A stretch of 64,000 nucleotides of DNA. Origin: Ruegeria atlantica. GTDB taxonomy: Bacteria > Pseudomonadota > Alphaproteobacteria > Rhodobacterales > Rhodobacteraceae. Under the pieces are notes generated by a model that had not been told where the DNA came from, ran no database searches, and saw only the letters and a list, made by a program, of their open reading frames with translations. The translations under genes and the position numbers were made by a program. Positions 44,526 through 53,024 of the stretch are shown here, in pieces. Where the stretch lies: positions 1 through 64,000 of the forward strand of contig NZ_WQFE01000009.1 of NCBI RefSeq assembly GCF_013033965.1. Direction: 5' to 3'. Each line of letters opens with the position of its first letter. The stretch's first letter is position 1.

Positions 44526-47165
44526 ATGCCTGTAGTTGTTGTAGAATCCCCTGCCAAGGCCAAAACAATCAACAAATATCTTGGCCCCGACTACACGGTT
44601 CTGGCCTCTTATGGTCATGTTCGGGACCTGCCTCCAAAGGACGGATCCGTCGATCCCGAGCATGAATTTGAGATGAAATGGGAAGTCGGGAATGACAGTC
44701 GGAAACACGTCAAGGCGATCGCCGACGCCCTGAAGGAAGACAACGCTCTGATTCTTGCAACCGACCCTGATCGCGAGGGTGAAGCCATCAGCTGGCACCT
44801 GCAGGAAGCGCTGACCAAGCGTCGGTCAATTAAGAAAGACACACCTGTCAGCCGCGTCACGTTCAACGCAATCACCAAAGATGCCGTGACCGAAGCGATG
44901 CAAAATCCACGCCAGGTCGACATGCCTCTGGTCGAAGCTTATCTGGCCCGTCGCGCGCTGGACTATCTGGTGGGCTTTAACCTGTCGCCGGTGCTTTGGC
45001 GTAAGTTGCCCGGGGCGAAATCTGCGGGCCGGGTGCAATCGGTCTGCCTGCGCCTGATTGTCGAACGCGAAATGGAAATCGAGGCGTTCAAACCGGTCGA
45101 ATACTGGTCGGTCAAGGCCGTGTTCGAAACGCCGCGCGGACAGACTTATGAGGCGCGGCTGGTTACCCTGGCTGGCAAGAAACTGGACAAACATGATCTG
45201 GCCAACGCCACGCAGGCTGAACTGGCGGTACAGGCCATCACCAGCCGCGCGCTGAGCGTCACATCGGTCGAGGCGAAGCCAGCTGCGCGAAATCCCAGCG
45301 CGCCGTTTATGACCTCGACCCTGCAGCAGGAGGCCAGCCGTAAGTTCGGTATGGGTGCGCGTCACGCGATGCAGGTTGCACAACGCCTCTATGAGGCAGG
45401 CTACATCACTTATATGCGGACCGACGGCATTGATATGGCGCCAGAAGCCGTAGCAGCCACACGCGACGCAATCACAGACCGCTATGGTTCGGAATACGTG
45501 CCGGACAGCCCGCGTATCTATAAGAACAAGGCCAAGAACGCACAAGAAGCGCACGAGTGCATCCGCCCGACGGACATGTCGCGCGATGCCAAGGCCCTAA
45601 AGGTCACAGACGAGGATCAGCGCAAACTGTATGACCTGATCTGGAAGCGTACAATCGCCTGCCAGATGGCTGCGGCTAGGCTGGAACGTACCACAGTCGA
45701 GGTCGGCAGCGATGATGGTCAGGTCGGCCTGCGCGCCACCGGTCAGGTGGTGCTGTTCGACGGGTTCATGCGCGTTTATGAAGAAGGCCGCGACGACGTC
45801 GCCGATGACGACGAAAAGCGCCTGCCCCAAATCATGCAGGGTGATCCGGCACGTTTCGCCAAGACCTCGCTGCGAGATCAATTTGCGAAGGCAACGAGCG
45901 AAAGCTCCGACAAGGCTGCGAAACAGGCCATCCTTTCCGAAAACGAATCTGTGCTTGCCCTGCAGCACCACACTCAGCCGCCGCCGCGCTATACCGAGGC
46001 CACGTTGGTCAAGCGGATGGAAGAGTTGGGGATCGGGCGCCCTTCGACCTATGCCTCGATTGTAACCACGATTCAGGACCGGGAATATGTGCGCAAAGAC
46101 AAGAACCGGCTGATCCCCGAGGAAAAGGGCCGGATCGTCACGATCTTTTTGCTGAATTTCTTCCGACAGTATGTCGGCTATGAGTTCACCGCCAATCTGG
46201 AAGAACAGCTGGATGACGTGAGTGCCGGTGATCGGGACTACAAGGACCTGCTGGGCAAGTTCTGGCGCGAGTTCTCGGCCGCGATTGGCGAAACCTCAGA
46301 ACTGCGCATTTCCGAAGTGCTGGACAAGCTGGATGAGGCGCTGGCGCCGCAGCTCTATCCTCCGCGCGAGGATGGGTCCGATCCGCGTGTCTGTCCAAAA
46401 TGTGGTGTGGGCCAGTTGCACCTGAAAACCTCGCGCACCGGCGGTTTCGTTGGGTGTGGCAACTATCCAGAGTGTACATACACGCGTCCCATTGCCGGCG
46501 AGGGGGCGGAGGGCGATGAACGTCTGCTGGGCGAGGATGCAGGCGATGAGATCTGGCTGAAATCCGGTCGCTTTGGCCCTTATGTTCAGCGCGGTGAACC
46601 GACACCAGAAAACAAGAAGCCCCCGCGCGCTTCGCTGCCACGCGGGTGGAGCAAAGATGACATGGATCTGGACAAGGCGCTGACATTGCTCAGCCTGCCG
46701 CGGCAGATTGGTGAACATCCGGACGGCGGTATGATCAGTTCGAATTTCGGGCGGTTTGGTCCTTATCTCATGCATCAGTTGGCAGATGAGGCCAAACCGG
46801 TTTACGCCAACCTCAAAGATCCCAACGACGTGTTCGAGATTGGCATGAACCGCGCGGTCGAGCTGCTGGCCGAAAAGCGCGCCAACCCTGGGCGAGGCCG
46901 TCGCGCTGCGGCCAAACCGTTGAAGGAATTGGGCGAGCATCCCGATGGCGGTGCGATGCAGGTTCTGGATGGGCGCTATGGGCCATATGTGAAATGGGAA
47001 AAGGTCAACGCGACCATTCCCAAGGACATCAAGCCCGAGGACGTGACGAAGGAAATGGCCATCGAACTGGTCAACGAGCGCGCGGCCAAAAAGGGTACCA
47101 AGAGAAAAGCGGCCCCCAAGAAGAAAGCTGCCGCCAAGAAAACGGCCAAAAAGGCGGCCACCTGA
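44526..47165 (+). CDS. topA: DNA topoisomerase I
   Basis: An 879-residue type IA topoisomerase that relaxes negative supercoils. It begins with the Toprim domain MPVVVVESPAKAKTINKYLG and DPDREGEA, has the catalytic tyrosine Y296 in YITYMRTDG, then a four-Cys zinc ribbon (from C623, CPKCGVGQLHLKTSRTGGFVGCGNYPEC). Three further topo C-terminal repeats follow (GDEIWLKSGRFGPYVQRG, GMISSNFGRFGPYLMHQ, AMQVLDGRYGPYVKWE). The last 30 residues are a Lys/Ala tail (KKGTKRKAAPKKKAAAKK), likely a nonspecific DNA-binding extension. Length agrees with relatives. Confidence 0.98.
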   Translation: MPVVVVESPAKAKTINKYLGPDYTVLASYGHVRDLPPKDGSVDPEHEFEMKWEVGNDSRKHVKAIADALKEDNALILATDPDREGEAISWHLQEALTKRRSIKKDTPVSRVTFNAITKDAVTEAMQNPRQVDMPLVEAYLARRALDYLVGFNLSPVLWRKLPGAKSAGRVQSVCLRLIVEREMEIEAFKPVEYWSVKAVFETPRGQTYEARLVTLAGKKLDKHDLANATQAELAVQAITSRALSVTSVEAKPAARNPSAPFMTSTLQQEASRKFGMGARHAMQVAQRLYEAGYITYMRTDGIDMAPEAVAATRDAITDRYGSEYVPDSPRIYKNKAKNAQEAHECIRPTDMSRDAKALKVTDEDQRKLYDLIWKRTIACQMAAARLERTTVEVGSDDGQVGLRATGQVVLFDGFMRVYEEGRDDVADDDEKRLPQIMQGDPARFAKTSLRDQFAKATSESSDKAAKQAILSENESVLALQHHTQPPPRYTEATLVKRMEELGIGRPSTYASIVTTIQDREYVRKDKNRLIPEEKGRIVTIFLLNFFRQYVGYEFTANLEEQLDDVSAGDRDYKDLLGKFWREFSAAIGETSELRISEVLDKLDEALAPQLYPPREDGSDPRVCPKCGVGQLHLKTSRTGGFVGCGNYPECTYTRPIAGEGAEGDERLLGEDAGDEIWLKSGRFGPYVQRGEPTPENKKPPRASLPRGWSKDDMDLDKALTLLSLPRQIGEHPDGGMISSNFGRFGPYLMHQLADEAKPVYANLKDPNDVFEIGMNRAVELLAEKRANPGRGRRAAAKPLKELGEHPDGGAMQVLDGRYGPYVKWEKVNATIPKDIKPEDVTKEMAIELVNERAAKKGTKRKAAPKKKAAAKKTAKKAAT

Positions 47166-47268
47166 CGGTCGGCTAGGTAGAAATACCACCTACCCCTTGG
47201 TTTCATTGACTTCCCCGTGACGCGGCGGCACAACCTGCGCCATCACCATGTCATTGGGGGAGTTTTCC

Positions 47269-47973
47269 ATGAAGAAAGTCTATGCCAATGCCTCTGAGGC
47301 GCTCGATGGAGTGATCTCGGACGGCATGATGATCGCGGCGGGCGGTTTTGGCCTGTGCGGTATTCCCGAGCTGCTGCTTGAGGCGATCAAGGACTCGGGC
47401 GCTCAGAACCTGACCTTTGCCTCGAATAACGCCGGTGTCGACGATTTCGGCATCGGCATCCTGCTACAGACCAAGCAGGTCAAAAAGATGATCAGCTCTT
47501 ACGTCGGCGAAAACGCCGAGTTCATGCGTCAGTACCTGAGCGGTGAGCTGGAGCTGGAATTCAACCCGCAAGGCACACTGGCCGAGCGTATGCGCGCCGG
47601 TGGTGCGGGCATCCCCGGTTTCTACACCAAGACCGGCGTAGGCACCGTGATCGCCGAGGGCAAAGAGCACAAAGACTTCAACGGCGAGACTTACATTCTG
47701 GAAGAAGGCATCTTTGCCGATCTGGCAATCGTCAAAGCCTGGAAGGCCGACGACACCGGCAACCTGATCTTCCGCAAGACCGCACGCAACTTCAACGTTC
47801 CGGCAGCGACATGCGGCAAGATCTGCATCGCCGAAGTTGAAGAGATCGTACCGCGCGGCTCGCTGGACCCCGATGCAATCCATCTGCCCGGCATCTATGT
47901 GCATCGCATCATTCAGGGGACGCACGAAAAGCGCATCGAACAGCGCACCACCCGTAAGAAGGAGGAAGCATAA
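47269..47973 (+). CDS. scoA: 3-oxoacid CoA-transferase subunit A
   Basis: A 234-residue alpha subunit of succinyl-CoA:3-ketoacid CoA-transferase, which activates acetoacetate in ketone body and polyhydroxybutyrate use. KKVYANASEALDGVISDGMMIAAGGFGLCGIPE (1-33) is the signature, with VSNNAG-type ASNNAGVDDFGIG. The ATG at 47269 follows a GGGGGAG Shine-Dalgarno; the frame from 47248 is unlikely. Its stop overlaps the scoB start by one base (TAATG), so the two subunits are made together. Confidence 0.95.
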   Translation: MKKVYANASEALDGVISDGMMIAAGGFGLCGIPELLLEAIKDSGAQNLTFASNNAGVDDFGIGILLQTKQVKKMISSYVGENAEFMRQYLSGELELEFNPQGTLAERMRAGGAGIPGFYTKTGVGTVIAEGKEHKDFNGETYILEEGIFADLAIVKAWKADDTGNLIFRKTARNFNVPAATCGKICIAEVEEIVPRGSLDPDAIHLPGIYVHRIIQGTHEKRIEQRTTRKKEEA

Positions 47974-48599
47974 TGCCCTGGGACCGCAATCAGATGGCCG
48001 CACGTGCGGCGCAAGAACTGGAAGACGGCATGTATGTGAATCTCGGCATCGGCATTCCGACGCTGGTGGCGAATTATGTGGGCGACAAGGATATCACCCT
48101 GCAGTCCGAAAACGGTATGCTGGGTATGGGGCCCTTCCCTTTCGAGGGTGAAGAGGATGCAGACCTGATCAATGCAGGCAAGCAGACGATCACCGAACTG
48201 TCCCGTACGTCCTACTTCGACAGTGCGACCTCATTTGCGATGATCCGGGGCGGTAAGATCGCTGCCGCTGTTCTGGGCGCGATGGAAGTCGATGAAGAAG
48301 GCGACCTGGCCAACTGGATGATTCCCGGCGTTCTGGTCAAAGGCATGGGGGGCGCGATGGACCTGGTTGCAGGTGTTCGCCGCGTGATCGTCGTGATGGA
48401 CCACACCAACAAGCACGGCAAGTCCAAACTGCTGAAGAAGTGCACCCTGCCCCTGACCGGCAAAAAGGTGGTGAATCGCATTATAACCAATCTGGGCGTT
48501 CTGGATGTGGTCGACGGCGGCCTGAAGATCATCGAGATCGCCGAGGGTGTAACCGAAGACGAAATCCGCACCGCGACCGAGGCCAATATCGTTAACTGA
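47973..48599 (+). CDS. scoB: 3-oxoacid CoA-transferase subunit B
   Basis: A 208-residue beta subunit. The catalytic glutamate is E46 in LQSENGMLGMGPFP, which forms the enzyme-CoA thioester. Other marks are GMYVNLGIGIPTLVANYV (19-36) and GGHID-like MAMEVDEEGDLANWMIPG (about 106-123). It is coupled to scoA. A terminator lies 12 bases after its stop and separates it from the convergent transglycosylase gene. Confidence 0.95.
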   Translation: MPWDRNQMAARAAQELEDGMYVNLGIGIPTLVANYVGDKDITLQSENGMLGMGPFPFEGEEDADLINAGKQTITELSRTSYFDSATSFAMIRGGKIAAAVLGAMEVDEEGDLANWMIPGVLVKGMGGAMDLVAGVRRVIVVMDHTNKHGKSKLLKKCTLPLTGKKVVNRIITNLGVLDVVDGGLKIIEIAEGVTEDEIRTATEANIVN

Positions 48600-48611
48600 A
48601 TACACTCAAAG

Positions 48612-48644
48612 AAAAGGCCCACCTGATCCAGGTGGGCTTTTTTC
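48612..48644. terminator. Terminator after scoB
   Basis: GCCCACCTG (48617-48625) pairs with CAGGTGGGC (48629-48637), flanked by AAAAG and TTTTTT, making a strong rho-independent terminator on the plus strand and a fair one on the minus strand for the transglycosylase gene. Confidence 0.92.
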
Positions 48645-49503
48645 AGTTATGCGCCTGGAACACACACCCGTCAGAGATCAACTGAGGCGGTGTCGAACAC
48701 AACGCCCGCGCCACCTGAAACGCCGCAAGAACCTTGGGAACATAGTCACGGGTTTCTGCGTATGGCGGGACGCCCTCGTGCTTGCGCACAGCCCCTTCCC
48801 CAGCGTTGTACCCGGCTAGTACGAGAATCGGGTCATTGCCGAATTCTTCCATCAGCCAGTTCAGGTATTTCACGCCACCTGCAATGTTTTGCGACGGCTT
48901 CATACTGTCCTGGACCCCAAACCGTTTCGCGGTTGCAGGCATCAGTTGCATCAACCCCTGCGCGCCGGCCGAACTTATTGCATCGGTGCGCCCCGCGGAT
49001 TCCACGGAAATAACTGCCAGAACCAAAGCGGGTGAGACATTTGTCCCGACGGTCGAACGCAGAATATCCACACCGCGCTGTTCTGCGATGTTTTGAAGGG
49101 TCTGCAACCGAGGTGATGCAACGTTGATTGCGGCCAGCGCATTCATGGCATCGTTGAGTCGCCCAGACCCGGCTTCGGCCAAAGCGGGTGAGATCCTCTC
49201 CCAGAAAGCTTTGTACGATCCGACCGGCTTCTTACCTACCCCGGGAAGAGATGGCGGAACGACACGCGTTCGTGCGATGATTTCAGGTTCAACGATTTCG
49301 ACACCCGTACTTGGAGCAGACGGAGCCTTGGCATGCTCATCGGGCGTGATCTGGACCGTAACACGCGGTCGCGTACCTGGCTTAGGAGCCTTTACGCGCT
49401 TATAAACACCTCGTGGCTCGATCTCGTTTGCCATGGCTGGCACCGGGCCAGACAGCATCAACACCGCCAAACCGGCGCAAGTCATTGCGTTCCGGAGATT
49501 CAT
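48643..49503 (-). CDS. Secreted lytic transglycosylase (SLT domain)
   Basis: A 286-residue protein. Signal peptide MNLRNAMTCAGLAVLMLSGPVPAMA, then a Pro/Lys-rich linker (residues 30-95), then an SLT domain with the catalytic E168 in LAVISVESAGRTDAISSAGAQGLMQLMPATA and the second motif NIAGGVKYLNWLMEEFGNDPILVLAGYNAGEGAV. It cuts peptidoglycan to the 1,6-anhydro form. Lying next to the tad locus, it could open the wall for pilus assembly, but the two are divergently transcribed and the link is an inference. Confidence 0.93.
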   Translation of the reverse strand: MNLRNAMTCAGLAVLMLSGPVPAMANEIEPRGVYKRVKAPKPGTRPRVTVQITPDEHAKAPSAPSTGVEIVEPEIIARTRVVPPSLPGVGKKPVGSYKAFWERISPALAEAGSGRLNDAMNALAAINVASPRLQTLQNIAEQRGVDILRSTVGTNVSPALVLAVISVESAGRTDAISSAGAQGLMQLMPATAKRFGVQDSMKPSQNIAGGVKYLNWLMEEFGNDPILVLAGYNAGEGAVRKHEGVPPYAETRDYVPKVLAAFQVARALCSTPPQLISDGCVFQAHN

Positions 49504-49722
49504 TTGCCTGCCTCATGTTTATTCTTTTGGTTGATTTGAACCTCGAATCTGCCCGCAAGGCCAGAAAAACAATATGAATTGGGGCAATTTCGCCTCATTT
49601 GCCGCAAATTTACATCGGGGCAACCCAGGGACTTATCCAAGGTTATATTTTTTTTCATTACTATTCAGTAGCTTAACTGAAAAACTGCCAAAAAGTTAAA
49701 CTTCATCAAAAAAAAATGGGGT

Positions 49723-49740
49723 TTGGCCCAATTCCTGCCA
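49723..49740 (+). promoter_or_regulatory. Sigma-54-like -24/-12 element upstream of flp
   Basis: TTTGGCCCAATTCCTGCC keeps the essential GG (49725-49726) and GC (49737-49738) with exactly 10 bases between them, and TGGC and TGC flanks. It matches the sigma-54 consensus TGGCAC-N5-TTGC at about 8 of 12 informative positions. It would start transcription near 49750, giving a leader of about 105 bases. Chance matches of this quality occur, so this is tentative. Confidence 0.35.
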
Positions 49741-49819
49741 CGCACAGCAGTCAATCATAGTGCCATACCGAGACGATCGGGAGCCGACTGAGAGAGAAAG
49801 CTCTGATAGACGCCGAGGT

Positions 49820-49834
49820 TTAATTGACTTTTTA
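49820..49834. promoter_or_regulatory. CtrA-like box upstream of flp
   Basis: TTAA-TTGACTT-TTTA resembles the CtrA site TTAA-N7-TTAA with one mismatch. It lies 22 bases before the flp start. CtrA controls motility and pili genes in several alphaproteobacteria. Tentative. Confidence 0.3.
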
Positions 49835-49856
49835 GATCCTTTAGGAGGGACGTAAC

Positions 49857-50066
49857 ATGATCAAGTTCATCAAGAACTTCCGCAAAGACGAAGACGGCGC
49901 CGTAACAGTTGACTGGGTCGTTCTGACCGCAGCCGTTGTTGGCCTGGCCGCAGTTGCATACAGCGCAATCGGTGACGGCACCAAAGACGTGTCGGACAAA
50001 GTCGGTGCAGCACTGACCAAGACTTCTGGCGCAGTTGCTGCCGAAGTACAGATCACGCCGAAGTAA
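49857..50066 (+). CDS. flp: Flp-type IVb pilin
   Basis: A 69-residue prepilin, the main fibre subunit of the Tad pilus. A short basic leader (MIKFIKNFRKDEDG) ends at the glycine cut by the prepilin peptidase, and the mature part begins AVTVDWVVLTAAVVGLAAVAY, a hydrophobic helix. The classic Glu5-Tyr6 of Flp pilins is Asp5-Trp6 here. It has a strong TAGGAGGG Shine-Dalgarno and is followed directly by a terminator, which should make it the most abundant product of the locus. Confidence 0.92.
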   Translation: MIKFIKNFRKDEDGAVTVDWVVLTAAVVGLAAVAYSAIGDGTKDVSDKVGAALTKTSGAVAAEVQITPK

Positions 50067-50092
50067 GAATCAGATCGTTCCGATTTGATTTA

Positions 50093-50131
50093 ACGGGGCT
50101 GGGTTGTCAGACTCGGCCCCGTATTTTTTTT
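50093..50131 (+). terminator. Terminator/attenuator between the two pilin genes
   Basis: ACGGGGC (50093-50099) pairs exactly with GCCCCGT (50116-50122), followed by ATTTTTTTTT. It lies 26 bases after the flp stop codon and upstream of the second pilin gene, so most transcripts should end here, with some readthrough or separate promoters feeding the rest. Confidence 0.85.
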
Positions 50132-50157
50132 CCAACGTGACTCGTGGTGCTGCTCCC

Positions 50158-50373
50158 ATGCTTAGATCGATCATCGAATTCTGCAAATGTGAACACGGGG
50201 CCGTGACAGTTGACTGGGTGGTGTTGACTGCCTTCGTTGCCTTTATGGGCGGTGTTGTCGCTCTCTACATAGCAGGCCCTGTTATTGCTATGGATGCCAA
50301 AAACGCGGCCGCAGTTAAAACGGTTGGCGATCAGGTTGAGAAAATGGAAATCACGGTGAGTTTCAGCGATTAA
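50158..50373 (+). CDS. Second, divergent Flp-like pilin
   Basis: A 71-residue prepilin from the ATG at 50158. Leader MLRSIIEFCKCEHG, then AVTVDWVVLTAFVAFMGGVVALYIAGPVI. It shares the exact core GAVTVDWVVLT with flp but differs in the tail (NAAAVKTVGDQVEKMEITVSFSD) and has a Cys-x-Cys pair just before the cleavage glycine. Its Shine-Dalgarno is weak and it lies behind a terminator, so it is probably a minor pilin. An upstream TTG start (50104) would lie in the terminator and is rejected. Confidence 0.8.
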   Translation: MLRSIIEFCKCEHGAVTVDWVVLTAFVAFMGGVVALYIAGPVIAMDAKNAAAVKTVGDQVEKMEITVSFSD

Positions 50374-50533
50374 GAACTGTACGAGTTGGATACCCATTCA
50401 GTCCCCGGCAACGGGCGCGAATAAAATCCAACATTGTCCCCCTTTTCGACACAATTTACACTTACACCGGGGTCAAATGTTGTCGTATTCTGTACGACGC
50501 AGAACCAGATAAAAGTAACGTGAGGGGACGTGG

Positions 50534-51409
50534 ATGCGTGCGGTATTTGGACTTGTCCTGATTATTGGGGTCGCACTGGCCGGTGGGGCTGTGTATCTGG
50601 CAAGGGACTACATCAGTCAAACACAGGCGGAGCTGGAGCGAGAAAGACTGGCAACTCAGGACGCTCTTGCAAATATGAAAACAATTCCGACCGTGGGAGT
50701 CATGGTCGCCAACCGAGCCATGAAGTACGGAGAACGTCTTGCGCAAGAAGATGTTCGCGAAGTGCAGTGGCCTGAGGATGCGATTCCCGAAGGATCATTC
50801 ACGGATATGGCCGTATTGTTCCCACAGGATGGTAATGGCGATCGCTTTATCCTTCGTGCAATGGAAAAAGACGAGGCCCTTCTGGCAATCAAAGTTACCC
50901 AGCCCGGCGAATCAGCTGGCCTTACCTCGCGCCTGAAGAAAGGCATGCGTGCCTTTGCAATCAGTGTGGATGTGGCATCGGGCGTGTCTGGCTTTTTGCG
51001 CCCGGGCGACAATGTCGACGTATACTGGACTGGATCCCTAAGAGGTGCGGGCGGGGAAGGTGAAATCACACGCCTAATCCAAACCAACATCGAACTGATC
51101 GCAATCGACCAAATCGCTGGATCAGATGTAACTGGCACAACAATCGCCAGGACGGTCACTGTAGCAGTTACCCCAGAGCAGGTTGCCGCTCTTGCCCAAG
51201 CCCAAAACACAGGGCGGTTGTCACTGGCACTAGTAGGTGCGCAAGATGAGACCATTGCGACAGCTATTGAAGTGGACCAAAGAAAACTGCTGGGAATCGA
51301 AGAAGCTGCACCCGCGCCAGCCAAAGTCGAGCAAGAGATCTGCACAGTAAAGGCGCGCCGCGGCGGAGAGATCGTCGATACGGGAATTATCACTCCCTGC
51401 ACAAACTAA
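50534..51409 (+). CDS. cpaB: Flp pilus assembly protein CpaB (RcpC)
   Basis: A 291-residue periplasmic protein with one N-terminal membrane anchor (VFGLVLIIGVALAGGAVYLARDYI) and an SAF domain (about 50-120, VANRAMKYGERLAQEDVREVQWPEDAIPEGS). RLKKGMRAFAISVDVASGVSGFLRPGDNVDVYW is the typical CpaB core. It helps build the secretin. The C-terminus has two cysteines (QEICTVKARRG and IITPCTN). A terminator follows, 25 bases after the stop. Confidence 0.94.
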   Translation: MRAVFGLVLIIGVALAGGAVYLARDYISQTQAELERERLATQDALANMKTIPTVGVMVANRAMKYGERLAQEDVREVQWPEDAIPEGSFTDMAVLFPQDGNGDRFILRAMEKDEALLAIKVTQPGESAGLTSRLKKGMRAFAISVDVASGVSGFLRPGDNVDVYWTGSLRGAGGEGEITRLIQTNIELIAIDQIAGSDVTGTTIARTVTVAVTPEQVAALAQAQNTGRLSLALVGAQDETIATAIEVDQRKLLGIEEAAPAPAKVEQEICTVKARRGGEIVDTGIITPCTN

Positions 51410-51433
51410 CGTAAAATCAAAACGTTAATGCCA

Positions 51434-51462
51434 CAAGCCGCGCCATCAGCGCGGCTTGTTTC
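51434..51462 (+). terminator. Terminator after cpaB
   Basis: CAAGCCGCGC (51434-51443) pairs exactly with GCGCGGCTTG (51449-51458) around CATCA, followed by TTTCG. It implies a separate promoter for cpaC, or attenuation, in the remaining 138 bases. Confidence 0.85.
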
Positions 51463-51600
51463 GTATTGGATGTTGCGCATTACCCACATAAGGAAAATTC
51501 CGGAAACCATTGATTATTGCAATAAAATCGTAATTCGCGCAGTGTTATCGCACATAAGGCATTAGACCTAAAACGAGGCGTGATCGGAGAGGCAGGTCAC

Positions 51601-53007
51601 ATGAAAATAAAATCTTGGATCAGCGCAACCCTTCTGGGGTTGGCGTTAGTTATCAGTTCGGCCAGCACGGCTGTCCAAGCTGAAACCCTTCGCGTGGTTA
51701 AGAACGGTACGGCGGAAACGCTGGACGTTCCGATGAACCGCGCAATTGTCGTTGAAAGCGAAACACCGTTTGCGGAACTCAGCATCGCCAACGCAGGCAT
51801 TGCTGACATTTCGTCGCTTTCTGATCGCACCATCTATGTTTTGGGTAAGGCACCTGGCCTGACCACACTGACTTTGTTCGACGGGGCAGGCAATCTGTTG
51901 GCCAACGTTCGGGTTCGTGTTTCACCGGATGTGTCTGAGTTCAAAGAGCGGCTGCGGCAGATTCTGCCGAGCGAGCCAATTGAAGTGCGCACGGCCAATG
52001 ACGGCATCGTTCTTTCCGGAACTATCTCCAGCTCGGCTAAGCTAGCCCGTGCCCTGGAACTGGCAGAGCGTTATGCGCCCGAGCGTGTTTCGAACCTGAT
52101 GTCGGTTGGTGGCGTTCAGCAGGTCATGCTGAAAGTTCGCTTTGCCGAGATGAACCGATCCGTTGCCAAAAGCCTGACCGCATCGCTGGGCTTTGGTGGC
52201 AGCGACGTCACGGGTGGTATCAACACGTTGAACAACGCAGGTGCTTTGGCGAATGCGCTCAACAACAACATTCCCATCCAACAGACAAATACAGGCGCTA
52301 TCCTTTTTGGTTTTGGCGCCGGTTCGACTCAGGTACGGTTGTTGCTGGAAGCTCTTGAAACTAAAGGTCTTTCCCGCACCCTCGCGGAACCAAACCTGTC
52401 AGCTCTGTCGGGTCAGGAAGCTGAGTTCCTCGCGGGTGGCCAGGTTCCGATTCCGGTTCCAGGCGATGACGGTCAAATTGCAATTGAGTACCGGAATTTT
52501 GGTGTGCAGGTCCTGTTTACGCCACGCGTGGTTGATGGTGACCTGATCAACCTTGAGCTGGGAACATCAGTTTCAAGCATTGACCCGAACTCCGACTTTA
52601 CAATTGCCGGTAACAACGTGCCGACGTTCATCACCCGTCAGACAAAGACGACGATTGAGCTCCGGGATGGTGAAAGCTTTGCCATTGCAGGCCTGATTCG
52701 GGACGATTTTACGGATCAGAACAGCCAGCTACCATGGATCGGCGACATCCCTGTGTTGGGTGCACTGTTCCGTAGTGCGGAATACCAACGTCAGCAATCT
52801 GAACTGGTCGTTATTATCACCGCACATCTGGTGTCGCCAACACGTGGTGAAGCGCTGGCCCTGCCAACCGACCGCGTCAAACCGCCCAGCGAGTTTGATT
52901 TGTTCTTGAATGGCAAAACTGCGCGGACCACACGCGTTGGTTCGGGTGGCGCGTCTGAAGTGGCCAAACAAGACTTTGGCAGCTCCTACGGCTACATCCT
53001 GGAATGA
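51601..53007 (+). CDS. cpaC: Tad pilus secretin CpaC (RcpA)
   Basis: A 468-residue outer-membrane secretin through which the pilus leaves the cell. Signal peptide ends near VQAE (residue 27); a pilus-N domain (SETPFAELSIANAGIADISSLSDRTIYVLGKAPGLTTLTLFD) and a BON-like domain precede the secretin core, seen in VRLLLEALETKGLSRTLAEPNLSALSGQEAEFLAGGQVPIPVPG and the C-terminal LELGTSVSSIDPNSDF. The ATG at 51601 follows GGAGAGG. The next gene is a lipoprotein that may assist its placement. Confidence 0.95.
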   Translation: MKIKSWISATLLGLALVISSASTAVQAETLRVVKNGTAETLDVPMNRAIVVESETPFAELSIANAGIADISSLSDRTIYVLGKAPGLTTLTLFDGAGNLLANVRVRVSPDVSEFKERLRQILPSEPIEVRTANDGIVLSGTISSSAKLARALELAERYAPERVSNLMSVGGVQQVMLKVRFAEMNRSVAKSLTASLGFGGSDVTGGINTLNNAGALANALNNNIPIQQTNTGAILFGFGAGSTQVRLLLEALETKGLSRTLAEPNLSALSGQEAEFLAGGQVPIPVPGDDGQIAIEYRNFGVQVLFTPRVVDGDLINLELGTSVSSIDPNSDFTIAGNNVPTFITRQTKTTIELRDGESFAIAGLIRDDFTDQNSQLPWIGDIPVLGALFRSAEYQRQQSELVVIITAHLVSPTRGEALALPTDRVKPPSEFDLFLNGKTARTTRVGSGGASEVAKQDFGSSYGYILE

Positions 53008-53024
53008 TTGAGAGGATAGGACCA

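Larger units (their letters stand above)
49504..49856. other. AT-rich regulatory region between the transglycosylase gene and flp
   Basis: 353 bases without a gene and markedly more AT-rich than the surroundings (poly-T at 49647-49656 and poly-A at 49708-49716). It holds a TTCAGT/ACTGAA inverted repeat at 49664-49681, a sigma-54-like element at 49723-49740 and a CtrA-like box at 49820-49834. It must contain the promoters of both divergent genes; the length and composition suggest heavy control of pilin expression. Confidence 0.6.

Noticed and set aside
47166-47268. Terminator after topA
   Set aside because: Only a weak GGTA/TACC repeat is present with no T-run, so a terminator is not supported.
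50104-50157. Longer N-terminus for the second pilin from a TTG start
   Set aside because: It would lie inside the terminator stem, and the extra residues do not fit a prepilin leader.
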